From a virus: 64,000 bases of DNA. The stretch is taken from positions 62,001 to 126,000 of IMG/VR virus record IMGVR_UViG_3300034200_001443; one strand, given 5' to 3'. Shown here in pieces: positions 23,780 through 32,192 of the stretch. The position numbers and the translations under genes are program-made. Numbering within the stretch: the stretch's first letter is position 1; every line of letters starts with the position of its first letter. The notes beneath the pieces are model-generated. The model was not told the DNA's origin, made no database searches, and saw only the letters and a program-made list of their open reading frames with translations.

Positions 23780-24087
23780 TCATTTGTTCTTGTTATCCAA
23801 TCCTATCATACCTATCCAAATACCCGTCAATACCAAATTAAAGTTTTTACTTCCTATGCTCTCTTTTTAATTTTTGAGCGTAATTCCCGGTAGGGTGCTA
23901 CCTTTTTTTCGGAACTAAAAACTTCTAGTTAAAGGTGTTTAGTTTTACTGTGGTGCGGAAAATAAGTTATTCACTTCCGTCATGCTTCAGCTAATCCACG
24001 CTCACGACTACTTCGGTCTGCTGACTTGGTGGGGAACTGAAAACTTCCACACGATCTTGCGACCCGTTTCTTTTTACCCCGACAACG
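23780..24087. other. Intergenic region
   Basis: About 300 nt with no convincing gene. It holds GGAACTAAAAAC (23911-23922) and GGAACTGAAAAC (24033-24044) on the plus strand, members of the CCNGGAA-type motif family described at 28-33 kb, and a possible leftward -10 (TATGAT) for the 50-aa gene. Confidence 0.5.
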
Positions 24088-24126
24088 AAAAACCCCCTAC
24101 GCAACACCGATTCCGTAGGGGGCTTC
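24088..24126 (-). terminator. Intrinsic terminator
   Basis: Minus-strand AAGCCCCCTACGG pairs with CGTAGGGGGTT, followed by TTTTCG. Lies after the VWA gene and closes the MoxR-VWA operon. Confidence 0.8.
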
Positions 24127-24198
24127 CGTTAATCGTAATCGGGGGGACACACGCACCAATAAGGACGATACCCGACCACGAAATCTCTTGCCGTTATC

Positions 24199-25980
24199 TC
24201 ACGCCACGAACCTTTGCCCTGCCGTTGATAAAACTTTCTCGGCGTTCTTGCCGATAATTAAAGCAGACACACTTGGGTCAGTTATGTTCTCAACAACTTG
24301 GGCGTTCGCCGTTCCACAAATATGTTTAGCAGTTGAGCCGTTATCGCCAATCGGTAGCCATAGAACTGCTACGCCGTTCTTTGAGCAACGAGCAACCCAC
24401 GCCTTTGCGTTCTCTGTTTCCTCATGTGTGTAGTGTCCGTCAGATACAACAACTAATAATCTTGCGCCCTCACCATTAAGTAGATTGAGTGCGCCGTCCA
24501 AAGCACGAAACGCTTTATCAAACTTTTCAGTTCCGTCAGGGGCAGAATAAACATTTACTTCTTTTAGTCGTTGCCCTGCTTTTAGAGTTGGGAAAACATC
24601 TGAACCATAATAAACCATAGCGCAACGACCCTGAACTCGGCGAACTGCCTCACTCATAATCCAAGCAGTAGAAGCCATTGGGTTCATAGCAGAACTCATT
24701 GACCCTGAAATATCTACCATTACGCCAACTGAAAGTGTTGGTTCATCTGTGTGCTTACGAACTTTTTTTGAGAAAGCAGTTGGTTGAGAATAAACTCCAC
24801 GACTTTCCAAAGCCTTAGCCTCAATTACTTTTCTCATGTTTAATTTTCCGGGTGGAACAATACTTTTAACTTTAGTTATTCCACGCTCACGATACTTTGC
24901 TCTTTCTAAAGCCTTAGCAATTTTAACTGCGCTATTGCGTTCTTGACCATTAGGGCTTCGCTTCTCAACTAACTTAGAAGCAGTATGCGCTTCCCCCGGA
25001 CCTGAACTCTTTGAGAATACTTGACGAGCAATTTCCTCATTTTTCTTTTGCTCTTTAGAAGTATTGGCTTTAGCAGTTGCGCTCTCTTTCATATCCTCTG
25101 ATTGCTTTTGGTCTGCTAATTCATTGGCATTAGAAATAGAAATACTTTCGCTCATCTCGCCAAGCATTTCGCTAATCATTTCAGCAAAGGCTTCTTGTTG
25201 TTCTTGGGTTGGTTGTTCCCCTGCTTCCTCTGCCTTTTCACGAACTAATTTCGCCCACTCAATCGCTAGTGGATAGCAAGCAGAAATATCAGTATGAGTT
25301 GCGTGGTCTTGGAACTGATAAATAATTTCTTTTAATTTCATAACTAAATCAGAACCTAAAATCCCATTGACTTTATCTACTAAATCAAAGGCTTCTAATT
25401 CATCAAGCGACCCTGCGATAATTCTTGCGTGGCATAATCCAACTAAAGAACTAGCAGAACGAATTGTTGATTGCTCTGAAAATACTTCTTTGGCTTCGTC
25501 AATAATTAAACCCATAGCACTTGCTCGTAAAAAAACTTTTGCGTCAGCGTGGGTCTTAATACCCCATGCTTCTATGCGACCTTCCTCTAGCAACATCAAA
25601 GCCTCAAACTCATCTTGCTTTAGTGTCTTACCTGCTAGTGGAATATCCCATGCTGAAAACTTTGCGTGGTATGCCTCATGGCGAATTGCGCCAACTGCTT
25701 TAGCAAACTCGTATTGGTTCTTTCGCTTTGTTAAATCGTCAATCATGTTAGGTGTAGTGATTTCGCCAAAGGCTACTTTTGTATTTACTTCTACTTCTGC
25801 GAGAGCAGGTAAGAAACAAGCAGGTGCGCCTTGACCTGCTTCTGTTCCTAGTAAAGCAACTAGGTCAGTTCTATCAGCCCAAGTATTTACTAATTGAGTA
25901 ATTTCATATCCAACTCCTAGCCAATCGCTAGGTGTCTTAATCTTGGAACGATTAAGTTCCTGTGGCTTTATGTGTGCCAT
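24199..25980 (-). CDS. VWA-domain protein with HExxH metallopeptidase motif
   Basis: 593 aa. Residues 101-105 read HEAYH, a zinc-peptidase HExxH, followed by LLEEGRIEAW (E132/E133) as a possible third ligand. A long helical, Glu/Gln/Lys-rich middle (240-400) leads to a C-terminal von Willebrand A domain with an intact MIDAS: DISGS at 423-427, Thr 484, Asp 514 (VVSDGH). The layout is that of CobT-like and DUF2201-type VWA proteins that work with MoxR/CobS ATPases; the matching ATPase lies just upstream. It may be a metal-insertion or protein-remodelling chaperone, possibly a protease. Substrate unknown. Confidence 0.8.
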   Translation of the reverse strand: MAHIKPQELNRSKIKTPSDWLGVGYEITQLVNTWADRTDLVALLGTEAGQGAPACFLPALAEVEVNTKVAFGEITTPNMIDDLTKRKNQYEFAKAVGAIRHEAYHAKFSAWDIPLAGKTLKQDEFEALMLLEEGRIEAWGIKTHADAKVFLRASAMGLIIDEAKEVFSEQSTIRSASSLVGLCHARIIAGSLDELEAFDLVDKVNGILGSDLVMKLKEIIYQFQDHATHTDISACYPLAIEWAKLVREKAEEAGEQPTQEQQEAFAEMISEMLGEMSESISISNANELADQKQSEDMKESATAKANTSKEQKKNEEIARQVFSKSSGPGEAHTASKLVEKRSPNGQERNSAVKIAKALERAKYRERGITKVKSIVPPGKLNMRKVIEAKALESRGVYSQPTAFSKKVRKHTDEPTLSVGVMVDISGSMSSAMNPMASTAWIMSEAVRRVQGRCAMVYYGSDVFPTLKAGQRLKEVNVYSAPDGTEKFDKAFRALDGALNLLNGEGARLLVVVSDGHYTHEETENAKAWVARCSKNGVAVLWLPIGDNGSTAKHICGTANAQVVENITDPSVSALIIGKNAEKVLSTAGQRFVA

Positions 25981-26020
25981 GTCTTTCGTCCTTTTCTAAT
26001 CGTGTGTCCTTACAAAACCT

Positions 26021-26048
26021 ATCATACCATTTTGGGGGGGATAATCAA
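26021..26048 (-). promoter_or_regulatory. Leftward promoter of the VWA gene
   Basis: -35 TTGATT (rc of 26043-26048), 16-nt spacer with seven C, -10 TATGAT (rc of 26021-26026), then AAAAGGACGAAAGAC before the ATG. Confidence 0.6.
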
Positions 26049-26220
26049 ACTTAGGGCTTGGCGTGGGGTGGGGAACTTGGGAAGTGATTTTAGATCCTGG
26101 AACCAAAGCTTTAACCCTGCCCTGCGTTATTTAGTTTTATTTACCCCTAGTTATTTAGAGAGTGGGAGTAGAGATACCTAACTCCCACCCTCAAAGCCAA
26201 CACTAGGTTCTAGGGAAAAC
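26049..26220. other. Intergenic region between MoxR and VWA genes
   Basis: About 170 nt with no frame worth calling. It separates the ATPase stop from the VWA promoter, so the two genes can be transcribed independently. Confidence 0.5.
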
Positions 26221-27279
26221 CTAGATTTTCGCTGGCTTATGCTCTGCGCCGAACGCCCGAGCAATTACATCAACAACTACATCTCTATCTATTTCAGGTG
26301 CGCTCGCAATTAAATTAGAAATTGCGAACTCTGTTCCAAAGACTTCACTTGTATCTCTGAAACCTAGCAACTCACGCATTTGTGGCGACCATGAGATTTC
26401 AGCACTATCGCCTTGTGTGCGCTTGTATAGATTTTGAGCAACGCTAACCATTGTCGCTGGCACTCCTAACTTCTTTGCCAACGCCCAATCAGTAGTTAGT
26501 TCTGCTTGGATTTGGAAACGAGATATTAACGCTTCACTCATGCGAACCCCCGGAGCATTTGGGTTAGTAGCAGAAACTACATAAAAATCCTCATGGACTT
26601 TAATAGTTCCTCTTTCAGGGTTCATTGGAATTGTTATCTCTTTTCGTCCGTCCATTACTGAATAGACAACTGCTAAGGCTTTAGGGTCAATCAAACCAAT
26701 CTCGTCAATAAAGAAAGGCTTTCCAAACTCAACTGCCTTAATAAATCCTGCGTCAATCCACTCAAACTTTCCACTTGGGGTCTGAATAAACGAACCATAA
26801 AAATCATTGGTATCAGTATCACCATTACCAATTAAAGTTATTACTTCGTCATTAGAAAAACTTGCTTCTACTAAAGCAGTTTTTCCTGTTCCCGGAACTC
26901 CATAGAAAAATGCGAATTGTGGAGAACCAACGCCCTCTGAAAAGAACTTCTTAGTTGCTTCTCTTGCTCGGCGTAGAACTGCTACATCAGTATGAACTCC
27001 CCATTGGCGAGTGAAATACTTTTGTCCATTAGGGCGAACATAGAACTCATCAGCACTCATGTTATCCACCTCAACTCCACTAGGGGTCATAGCACTAACT
27101 CGCTCTCTCGCTTTTCTTTTATCGCCACTTGCTCGCTCAACGCAACGACCACTTGGTAGAACTTTTGCGCTAAGTCGCAAAGAAGTATCCTCATGGACAC
27201 TTTGGGTCAAGCAATCAGAAACGATATTCCAAAAATCGCCTCTTAAAGAAGCCAACTTGTCTTTGATAATTGTATCCAT
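26221..27279 (-). CDS. MoxR/CobS-type AAA+ ATPase
   Basis: 352 aa. Walker A GVPGTGKT (127-134), Walker B FFIDEI (189-194), sensor SATNPN (236-241) and arginine-finger region SEALISRF (248-255). This is the MoxR/CobS group, whose members act on VWA partners. CobS with CobT inserts cobalt into corrin rings; phage relatives are known but their job is not settled. The N-terminal 110 residues are unlike cellular MoxR. ATG lies in AATAAAAATG, 12 nt after the upstream gene. Confidence 0.85.
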   Translation of the reverse strand: MDTIIKDKLASLRGDFWNIVSDCLTQSVHEDTSLRLSAKVLPSGRCVERASGDKRKARERVSAMTPSGVEVDNMSADEFYVRPNGQKYFTRQWGVHTDVAVLRRAREATKKFFSEGVGSPQFAFFYGVPGTGKTALVEASFSNDEVITLIGNGDTDTNDFYGSFIQTPSGKFEWIDAGFIKAVEFGKPFFIDEIGLIDPKALAVVYSVMDGRKEITIPMNPERGTIKVHEDFYVVSATNPNAPGVRMSEALISRFQIQAELTTDWALAKKLGVPATMVSVAQNLYKRTQGDSAEISWSPQMRELLGFRDTSEVFGTEFAISNLIASAPEIDRDVVVDVIARAFGAEHKPAKI

Positions 27280-27291
27280 TTTTATTGCCCC

Positions 27292-27750
27292 CTAAGCAAT
27301 CTCAACAGGAAAGCCAAGTGCTTTTCTGCTTTGGTTGATACGATAAACAACTTTGATAGGTGTTTCACCTTTGTAAATCTCAATTAAATCATTTTGAGAA
27401 GTTTCTATCAGAATTGGGTCATTTACTAATTGCCAATCACCCTCAACCAATCCTGCGAAAATAGAGTTCAGGTGTTCTAAACGCTTAGAAACATAAGTGT
27501 CTTTAAGACCTAGTTCTGCTAAATCTTGTGAGCCAACTTTTGCTAATTCCTCTGCGAACTGAACAGTTGTCTGTTGCCATAACTTCTTTGGCTTTTCTCT
27601 AGAAACAATCCTGCGATAAATCTTGGCAGGAACTAAATCACCTGACGGCGTAAATCCGTCAGGGGTAATAAACATTTCTGTTCTGTATCCCGATTTTGCG
27701 AACTCGGCATAAACAGAAACACCCTGAATTGACTTTTCTTTGTCTAGCAT
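27292..27750 (-). CDS. Hypothetical partner of the MoxR-VWA module
   Basis: 152 aa, first gene of the ATPase operon. Beta-rich N-terminal part (KSGYRTEMFITPDGFTPSGD) and C-terminal EIYKGETPIKVVYRINQSRK. No family recognised; the fixed position upstream of the ATPase makes it a candidate third component or substrate adaptor. Confidence 0.6.
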   Translation of the reverse strand: MLDKEKSIQGVSVYAEFAKSGYRTEMFITPDGFTPSGDLVPAKIYRRIVSREKPKKLWQQTTVQFAEELAKVGSQDLAELGLKDTYVSKRLEHLNSIFAGLVEGDWQLVNDPILIETSQNDLIEIYKGETPIKVVYRINQSRKALGFPVEIA

Positions 27751-27969
27751 TGGTATCTCTTTTCGTCATTTACCTAATTCCCTACGAACTAGGTGTTGGG
27801 TCAATCTTACCATTTTCTATCATAGAAGCAAATTAGGCTAGGTGTGTCTTAAAAAAGGTTCTACCCCCACACTAAAATGACGAGTAAAAGTATGGGGGTA
27901 GAAATCTATGTTTCCAGTTCCTAAGAAAGAGAAGCTTTAGAAAACCCTTTCTATGAGAACTGAAAGTTA

Positions 27970-28254
27970 TCAGTTCATATCGACTTCGATCAACTGTGCT
28001 GGAAGTTCGTCGGCAGGGGGTAAAACTTTGTGCGGTTTAATTCCGTACTTTTTAAATTCTTTTTTATACTTCTTTGAGTCACGACCCTCTGTAATCCAAT
28101 CCGATATCAGTCGTGCAACCAAAAAGCGTTCCTCGTCCTTAGCTTCACGAACTAACAAGAAGTCCTCGTGTATCCAGTTTTCTGTACCAATCACCGTTAT
28201 CTTGTCAGCGTTTCCGTAGTTTCCGTCAACATCAAAATAATGTATACGTCCCAT
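27970..28254 (-). CDS. Hypothetical protein
   Basis: 94 aa from ATG 28254 (AGGAGAG, five nt spacing). Starts MGRIHYFDVDGNYGNADKIT, then a basic segment (SKKYKKEFKKYGIKPHKVL). Looks like a small alpha/beta protein. No family recognised. Confidence 0.6.
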   Translation of the reverse strand: MGRIHYFDVDGNYGNADKITVIGTENWIHEDFLLVREAKDEERFLVARLISDWITEGRDSKKYKKEFKKYGIKPHKVLPPADELPAQLIEVDMN

Positions 28255-28401
28255 GGGCACTCTCCTTTCCTCTAGCCGTTAGTCTACCTGCTGCTGCAGC
28301 GCTGTTACTCGTCTTGCCGTTTTTATTTCCGGGCATCTGGCCTGGATCCAAACTCCTCTTGCCGTTGAGTGGGGCAGGGTTTTACCCCCACCCCCTCGCC
28401 G

Positions 28402-28647
28402 TTATTCAATCCAAAGGTCTCCTCTAATGAACCCGTGTTCTTTCACAACTGCTACACCCTTCATGAATGCTTCGTCTTTTGTAGTAGCACCTCGGACTAG
28501 CGAGAAGTTGTGCTCGCCGTCTTCGTCCGTGTAGCCAACTTGCCATGCTTCCCATGCCTCGTTGTATTCCACCTTGACGGCTTGCCGTAAGTCCTCTATC
28601 TCGCCGTTTCGTAGTTCAATCTCAAAGTAGCCCTCGTTCTTAATCAT
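28402..28647 (-). CDS. Hypothetical protein
   Basis: 81 aa; ATG overlaps the preceding stop (ATGA at 28644-28647). Alternating strands with YNEAWEAWQVGYTDEDGEH. No family recognised; coupled to the DUF1281-like gene. Confidence 0.6.
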   Translation of the reverse strand: MIKNEGYFEIELRNGEIEDLRQAVKVEYNEAWEAWQVGYTDEDGEHNFSLVRGATTKDEAFMKGVAVVKEHGFIRGDLWIE

Positions 28648-29249
28648 GCCGTTGCCTTTGCTTTCTCTAGTGCTGGTGGGCAGTCGTCATAAAGATACTC
28701 TTCATACTCTTCAGGGTCTTCCGCATACTGTTCGCAGTTATAGCACTCAACACCAAGAGTTTCCCAAGCCGAATGGTTTAACTCGCCACCTTCTTCGGAA
28801 ACCATCTCGCCAGCCTTGTAGATTTCAATACCCCAGAAATCACAACCAGACTCGTAATACTTATGTTCAATACTTAGTTCCGGGAAAATCTCTGACAGCG
28901 TTTTTGTTGTTAGTGTTGGTGGGGCCCAAGCAGAGTCAAACGAATAACTAATAAACTCATCTCCCTCTTTATAGTCATTCATATAAACATTGCCATAGAC
29001 ATCCCACTTAGTTCCCCAAGAGTTGATGTTGTTGTGATACCAGTCGTCTGGACCTTTGCTCTCAAAATCTTTTCCTAGCAATGATTCTGAATCAGGAACA
29101 GATGGTTTGATATTGGCAAGTGAGTAAAGAACATTCTCTATCTGCTTACCATCTTCATCAGTTATTGGTCTGCCAACAAACTCTTTTAACTTCTTGACTG
29201 CATCAGCGTTTCCACTAATGCTGATTGTGTTATCGCACCAATTAGGCAT
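28644..29249 (-). CDS. DUF1281/YubB ferredoxin-like domain protein
   Basis: 201 aa from ATG 29249, opening MPNWCDNTISISGNADAVKK, the signature start of the Api92/YubB (DUF1281) family found on phages, plasmids and bacteria. The later NSWGTKWDVYGN, FDSAWAPPT and YYESGCDFWG words also fit. Function unknown; ferredoxin-like fold predicted for the family. Overlaps the upstream gene by 8 nt. Confidence 0.8.
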   Translation of the reverse strand: MPNWCDNTISISGNADAVKKLKEFVGRPITDEDGKQIENVLYSLANIKPSVPDSESLLGKDFESKGPDDWYHNNINSWGTKWDVYGNVYMNDYKEGDEFISYSFDSAWAPPTLTTKTLSEIFPELSIEHKYYESGCDFWGIEIYKAGEMVSEEGGELNHSAWETLGVECYNCEQYAEDPEEYEEYLYDDCPPALEKAKATA

Positions 29250-29490
29250 TGTGTTCCTCATGTTCTATTACAGACTGAGTAATCTCTAAACCAAGAGCCT
29301 CAATCGCTGTCCCTAAATCGTCAATCGCTTCATCTATATTTTGACGAACATCAAAGTAATCCCATGGATTCTCGTCAGTCTTTGGTGAGCGAATGTATTG
29401 CAAATCAACTGCACATGAAACTGCAATGTTAATTACCTTAATTGCATTCTCATCACCAGCCAAATACTTTTCTGCTAGTTCTTGATACAT
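29242..29490 (-). CDS. Hypothetical helical protein
   Basis: 82 aa from ATG 29490, which follows the recurrent leader AAATGACGAAAGGGAAAAC; longer frames extend through that leader and are less likely. All helical and acidic (YQELAEKYLAGDENAIKVIN). No family recognised. Confidence 0.6.
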   Translation of the reverse strand: MYQELAEKYLAGDENAIKVINIAVSCAVDLQYIRSPKTDENPWDYFDVRQNIDEAIDDLGTAIEALGLEITQSVIEHEEHNA

Positions 29491-29720
29491 GTTTTCCCTT
29501 TCGTCATTTGTTTGGTCAAGCAATAGAAAATCTATCATAGAGATTCCAATGACGCAAGCACCTGAGTCAGGAGTTTCTTTCTTAACCAAAAGTTTTCATT
29601 TCCCCTCCAGGTCCCTGCACCTCCAGGTGGTTTTACGCTCAAAGGCCTGGGCGCTTAACAGCACGCCAATAACTTATTTTCCGGGCTGATGACCTTCTTC
29701 TGGTGTCCCATCTGAATTTA

Positions 29721-29930
29721 TTAGTTCCCGGTGACCTGGTCATCAACGAAACTTGTTTGGGCGAGCGCAATTGAAAACAACTCGTTGTACTTCACCATTT
29801 GCTCAATGTCCTCCGTGAAGCAAGTGGCAGCGTGCTGCAGCAGATCTTCATCCGACATTATGTTTTCCGGGTCCTCGAGCATCACAGCTTCGTCGAACTC
29901 GAACTCTATCTTGGTGCGAATCTTCCTCAT
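29721..29930 (-). CDS. Small acidic protein
   Basis: 69 aa, MRKIRTKIEFEFDEAVMLED, ending DDQVTGN. One beta strand then helices. Its stop lies inside CCGGGAACTAATAA, a copy of the CCNGGAA motif family. No family recognised. Confidence 0.6.
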   Translation of the reverse strand: MRKIRTKIEFEFDEAVMLEDPENIMSDEDLLQHAATCFTEDIEQMVKYNELFSIALAQTSFVDDQVTGN

Positions 29931-30096
29931 TCGATTTTTCCTATCCGTTAGTAGTTTAAAAATTAAGGAGACCAGACCTGCTACACAAAGCGCTAACCGT
30001 TAGCGACCCTGCAGGTCTGGCCTCCTATAGTCAAGCCGTCTTGCCCGTTCACTGACGCAGCTTAAAGGCGGGCCTGAATTCTTTTTTCCGGGCTTT

Positions 30097-30252
30097 CTAG
30101 CTTGCCGCTTTTTGATTTTCCTCAATCAGCGTTCTTAGTTGACTAGCCGTTGTTATGCTAGCAATGGCACCGACCAAATACTCGATACCGTTATCACCCC
30201 ACTTAGAGCGGACCACATCAGCGAGCCGTGTTTCTAACTCCGACTGAATCAT
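30097..30252 (-). CDS. Small helical protein
   Basis: 51 aa, MIQSELETRLADVVRSKWGD, ending LIEENQKAAS. ATG overlaps the preceding stop (ATGA). Directly after the stop comes GCCCGGAAAAAAG, a copy of the dispersed motif. No family recognised. Confidence 0.6.
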   Translation of the reverse strand: MIQSELETRLADVVRSKWGDNGIEYLVGAIASITTASQLRTLIEENQKAAS

Positions 30253-30590
30253 GCCGTCTCCAATGCCAAGTGATAACTTATAAAGGTTTCAAATGGAACG
30301 GGCGTGCCGTTGTGGATAACTAGTTGTTTCTCAAAGTCGACGGTTGTGGTGTCGTAAGACTCCTCGCCGCCAATGTCGACAGACAAGCCGTAGCCTGTTT
30401 CTGAATCCCACTGGTTACCGATTAACTGTGAGACAGCAATCCGAATGGCGTAGTTGTTGTCTTCCCATCGTGGCTTTGCTTTAGCAATTGCATAAGCAAG
30501 GTCCGCTAGTTTGGAGTCGCCGCCCCAATGTGAGTAGAGCACTACGTCATGCCCGTTTGATTTGAAATTGAAGTTTGTTCTTGAACCCAA
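30249..30590 (-). CDS. Hypothetical protein
   Basis: 113 aa when started at TTG 30590; an ATG six codons earlier is the ATG of the recurrent AAATGACGAAAGG leader and probably not the start. Sequence FKSNGHDVVLYSHWGGDSKL, later YGLSVDIGGEESYDTTTVDF. A WGG-x-x beta protein of unknown function, with a strong promoter upstream. Confidence 0.6.
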   Translation of the reverse strand: MGSRTNFNFKSNGHDVVLYSHWGGDSKLADLAYAIAKAKPRWEDNNYAIRIAVSQLIGNQWDSETGYGLSVDIGGEESYDTTTVDFEKQLVIHNGTPVPFETFISYHLALETA

Positions 30591-30639
30591 TTGTTTTCCT
30601 TTCGTCATTTAAATCCCTAGGGTCCCCTAGTAAATCTAT

Positions 30640-30668
30640 TATATAACTATCCTAAGGGCATGTGTCAA
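30640..30668 (-). promoter_or_regulatory. Leftward promoter
   Basis: -35 TTGACA (rc of 30663-30668), 17-nt spacer, -10 TATATA (30640-30645). Drives the 30590 operon. Confidence 0.65.
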
Positions 30669-30748
30669 CTACTGACGCCGAAGAATTTTTGATGTCTTCT
30701 GGCCCATCAATAGATAATGTTATTTCCGGGGATCCAGATCTGCAGCTG

Positions 30749-31186
30749 TCAGGCGGCCAAAACGTTTTCACTTCCTGGCCATATGTATGGGAGATTTTCA
30801 GGTACCTCTGGCCAATGCATCCTGTAGTGCTCTGGAAATTTTCGAATCAAGTTACTTTGGTGTGAGACGTGGAAGTTTTCATTTCCCAGCCAAGATGGCA
30901 GCTGCAGCTCCTCGCTGTGCCCGGAAAGTATTAATTCAAATCGCGGCAGCATCGAATCGTTGTAACCTCTTCGAATCCATTCTTCGCAAATAACTTTTCC
31001 ATACAGTGCAAGCGCTGGGACATGGTCCCTCCACATCACTGCTGCTGGATGATTCCTCCAGCCTCTGGTCTCACCGTTAATTGCTCTTATCAGTTGCCAT
31101 GTCTCTACCCGTTGTTTACCTAGTCGGCGATAGTCCAGTACTTCTGCACTCCGTTCGAACTCTGCGTATGGCAAGAATGTTTGCAT
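30749..31186 (-). CDS. Pyr_excise/MSMEG_6728-family protein
   Basis: 145 aa opening MQTFLPYAEFERSAEVLDYR, then RLGKQRVETWQLIRAI and WRNHPAAVMW. This is the MSMEG_6728 group of the pyrimidine-dimer glycosylase superfamily (Pfam Pyr_excise, which also holds T4 endonuclease V). It may repair UV damage, useful for a phage in sunlit water, but members of this subgroup are poorly studied and the T4 catalytic N-terminal Thr is not obvious. Start follows GGGAG. Confidence 0.75.
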   Translation of the reverse strand: MQTFLPYAEFERSAEVLDYRRLGKQRVETWQLIRAINGETRGWRNHPAAVMWRDHVPALALYGKVICEEWIRRGYNDSMLPRFELILSGHSEELQLPSWLGNENFHVSHQSNLIRKFPEHYRMHWPEVPENLPYIWPGSENVLAA

Positions 31187-31189
31187 GTT

Positions 31190-32027
31190 GTCACTCCCTC
31201 ATCCGTTTGAATATATAACCCTACCCATCCCTCGCCGCTAAATCAACAACCGTTAATAAATTCCTGCAGCTATCCCTCGCCGCCTGGAACAAACAAGCCG
31301 CGATGTCAATGCAGCTGCAGCTGTGATCAACGGTTATATTTTCCGGGCACTACCTCGCCGCTGTCAGCTCGAACTACTCCTCAGTAACTTGCCGTTTTAT
31401 TTCCGGGTGCGGATCGGGCCCGAAGCTCTTCAGCTCGCCGCTGCCGTTATATTATATTTTCCGGGCTTGATGCAAGCACGCCGCCTCCGCCTGAACCACC
31501 GCCACCGCCAGCTCAGCACCAGGTGCACTGGAAACCAGGAACAAACAATCCGTTGTTGGAGGGACGGATCCGTCTTCGCGGGGTTGAGCCAAGCCGACTC
31601 AAGTTTGGAATCCCTCGCCGCCATCCAGGGCCGGGAGAAAAAACATTGTTATTTCCTGGTCCGCAGATCTGCAGCTTGAGCTCGTAACCGACCCGGTGAT
31701 TCATTGCTCACGTTATTAGTTCCAGGCATCTGGAGCTACAGCTGCGGCCAACCGTTTGATTTGTTTTTTCCCGGCTTGTGGACCCGTTGGTCCCATTGGT
31801 CCTGTTGGTACTTTCTCATCCGTTAGGTTTCTTAAGGTTCATTAGTTCGCACTAGTCGTACAGGGTTAATTCTAAGTCTGTCCGTTTATCCACAGGCTGT
31901 TGTGGATCTGCGGGTAGCTGGTACCCGGAACTAACAACACCGTTTCACGATGTGGATCCTGAGCTCAGACGCTAACCGTTATATATTTGCGAGCGCTTAT
32001 CCCACGCCGCTTTTGTTGAAACTTAAA
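31190..32027. other. Repeat-rich region without genes
   Basis: About 840 nt. The open frames here are poor in all six frames (the longest, 118 codons on the plus strand, looks like no protein). It is more GC-rich than its surroundings and carries at least seven copies of the CCNGGAA-type motif (near 31335, 31395, 31455, 31650, 31715, 31765, 31930) plus repeated CTCGCCG words (31233, 31277, 31354, 31434, 31614). It may be decayed gene DNA, a replication or packaging region, or an array of RNA elements. Confidence 0.5.
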
Positions 32028-32192
32028 CTATCCCGCTGCGCTCGCCGTTTTCATTTCCAGGGCGATGGCAGCAGCTTCATTTGCCCGTGCCGTTAAACGG
32101 ATGTGTTCTTCGCGGGACTTGGCTAAAGTTATATCTTCCTGAAGGCGGGCCGCTAGCTCATCGAGCTTCTGTAAGTTATTATTTCCTGGCAT
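32028..32192 (-). CDS. Small helical protein
   Basis: 54 aa, MPGNNNLQKLDELAARLQED, then LAKSREEHIRLTARANEAAA. Overlaps the 3' end of the 310-aa gene by 14 nt, so it is probably coupled to it. One long amphipathic helix; could be an accessory of a packaging protein. No family recognised. Confidence 0.6.
   Translation of the reverse strand: MPGNNNLQKLDELAARLQEDITLAKSREEHIRLTARANEAAAIALEMKTASAAG

Larger units (their letters stand above)
28315..32190 (-). repeat. Dispersed CCNGGAA-type short motif family
   Basis: On the minus strand a degenerate word, roughly CCNGGAA(A/C)TAATAAC, recurs: GCCCGGAAATAAAAACGG (28.32 kb), GCCCGGAAAATAAG (29.68), CCGGGAACTAATAA (29.72), CCCGGAAATAACATT (30.72), GCCCGGAAAATATAAC (31.34), CCCGGAAATAAAACGG (31.40), CCAGGAAATAACAAT (31.65), CCTGGAACTAATAACG (31.72), CCTGGAAATGAAAACGG (32.05), CCAGGAAATAATAAC (32.18). 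Most lie in or at the edge of non-coding DNA and point the same way as local transcription. Confidence 0.55.

Noticed and set aside
31323-31679. 118-codon plus-strand frame in the region without genes
   Set aside because: Composition is Arg/Leu-rich with no ribosome site, opposite to local transcription, and it spans several short repeats; not a credible protein.
31200-32190. Many six-base palindromes (CTGCAG, GGATCC, GAGCTC, CAGCTG)
   Set aside because: About fifteen in one kilobase is what chance gives (64 of 4096 hexamers are palindromes), so I do not claim enrichment or vector contamination.
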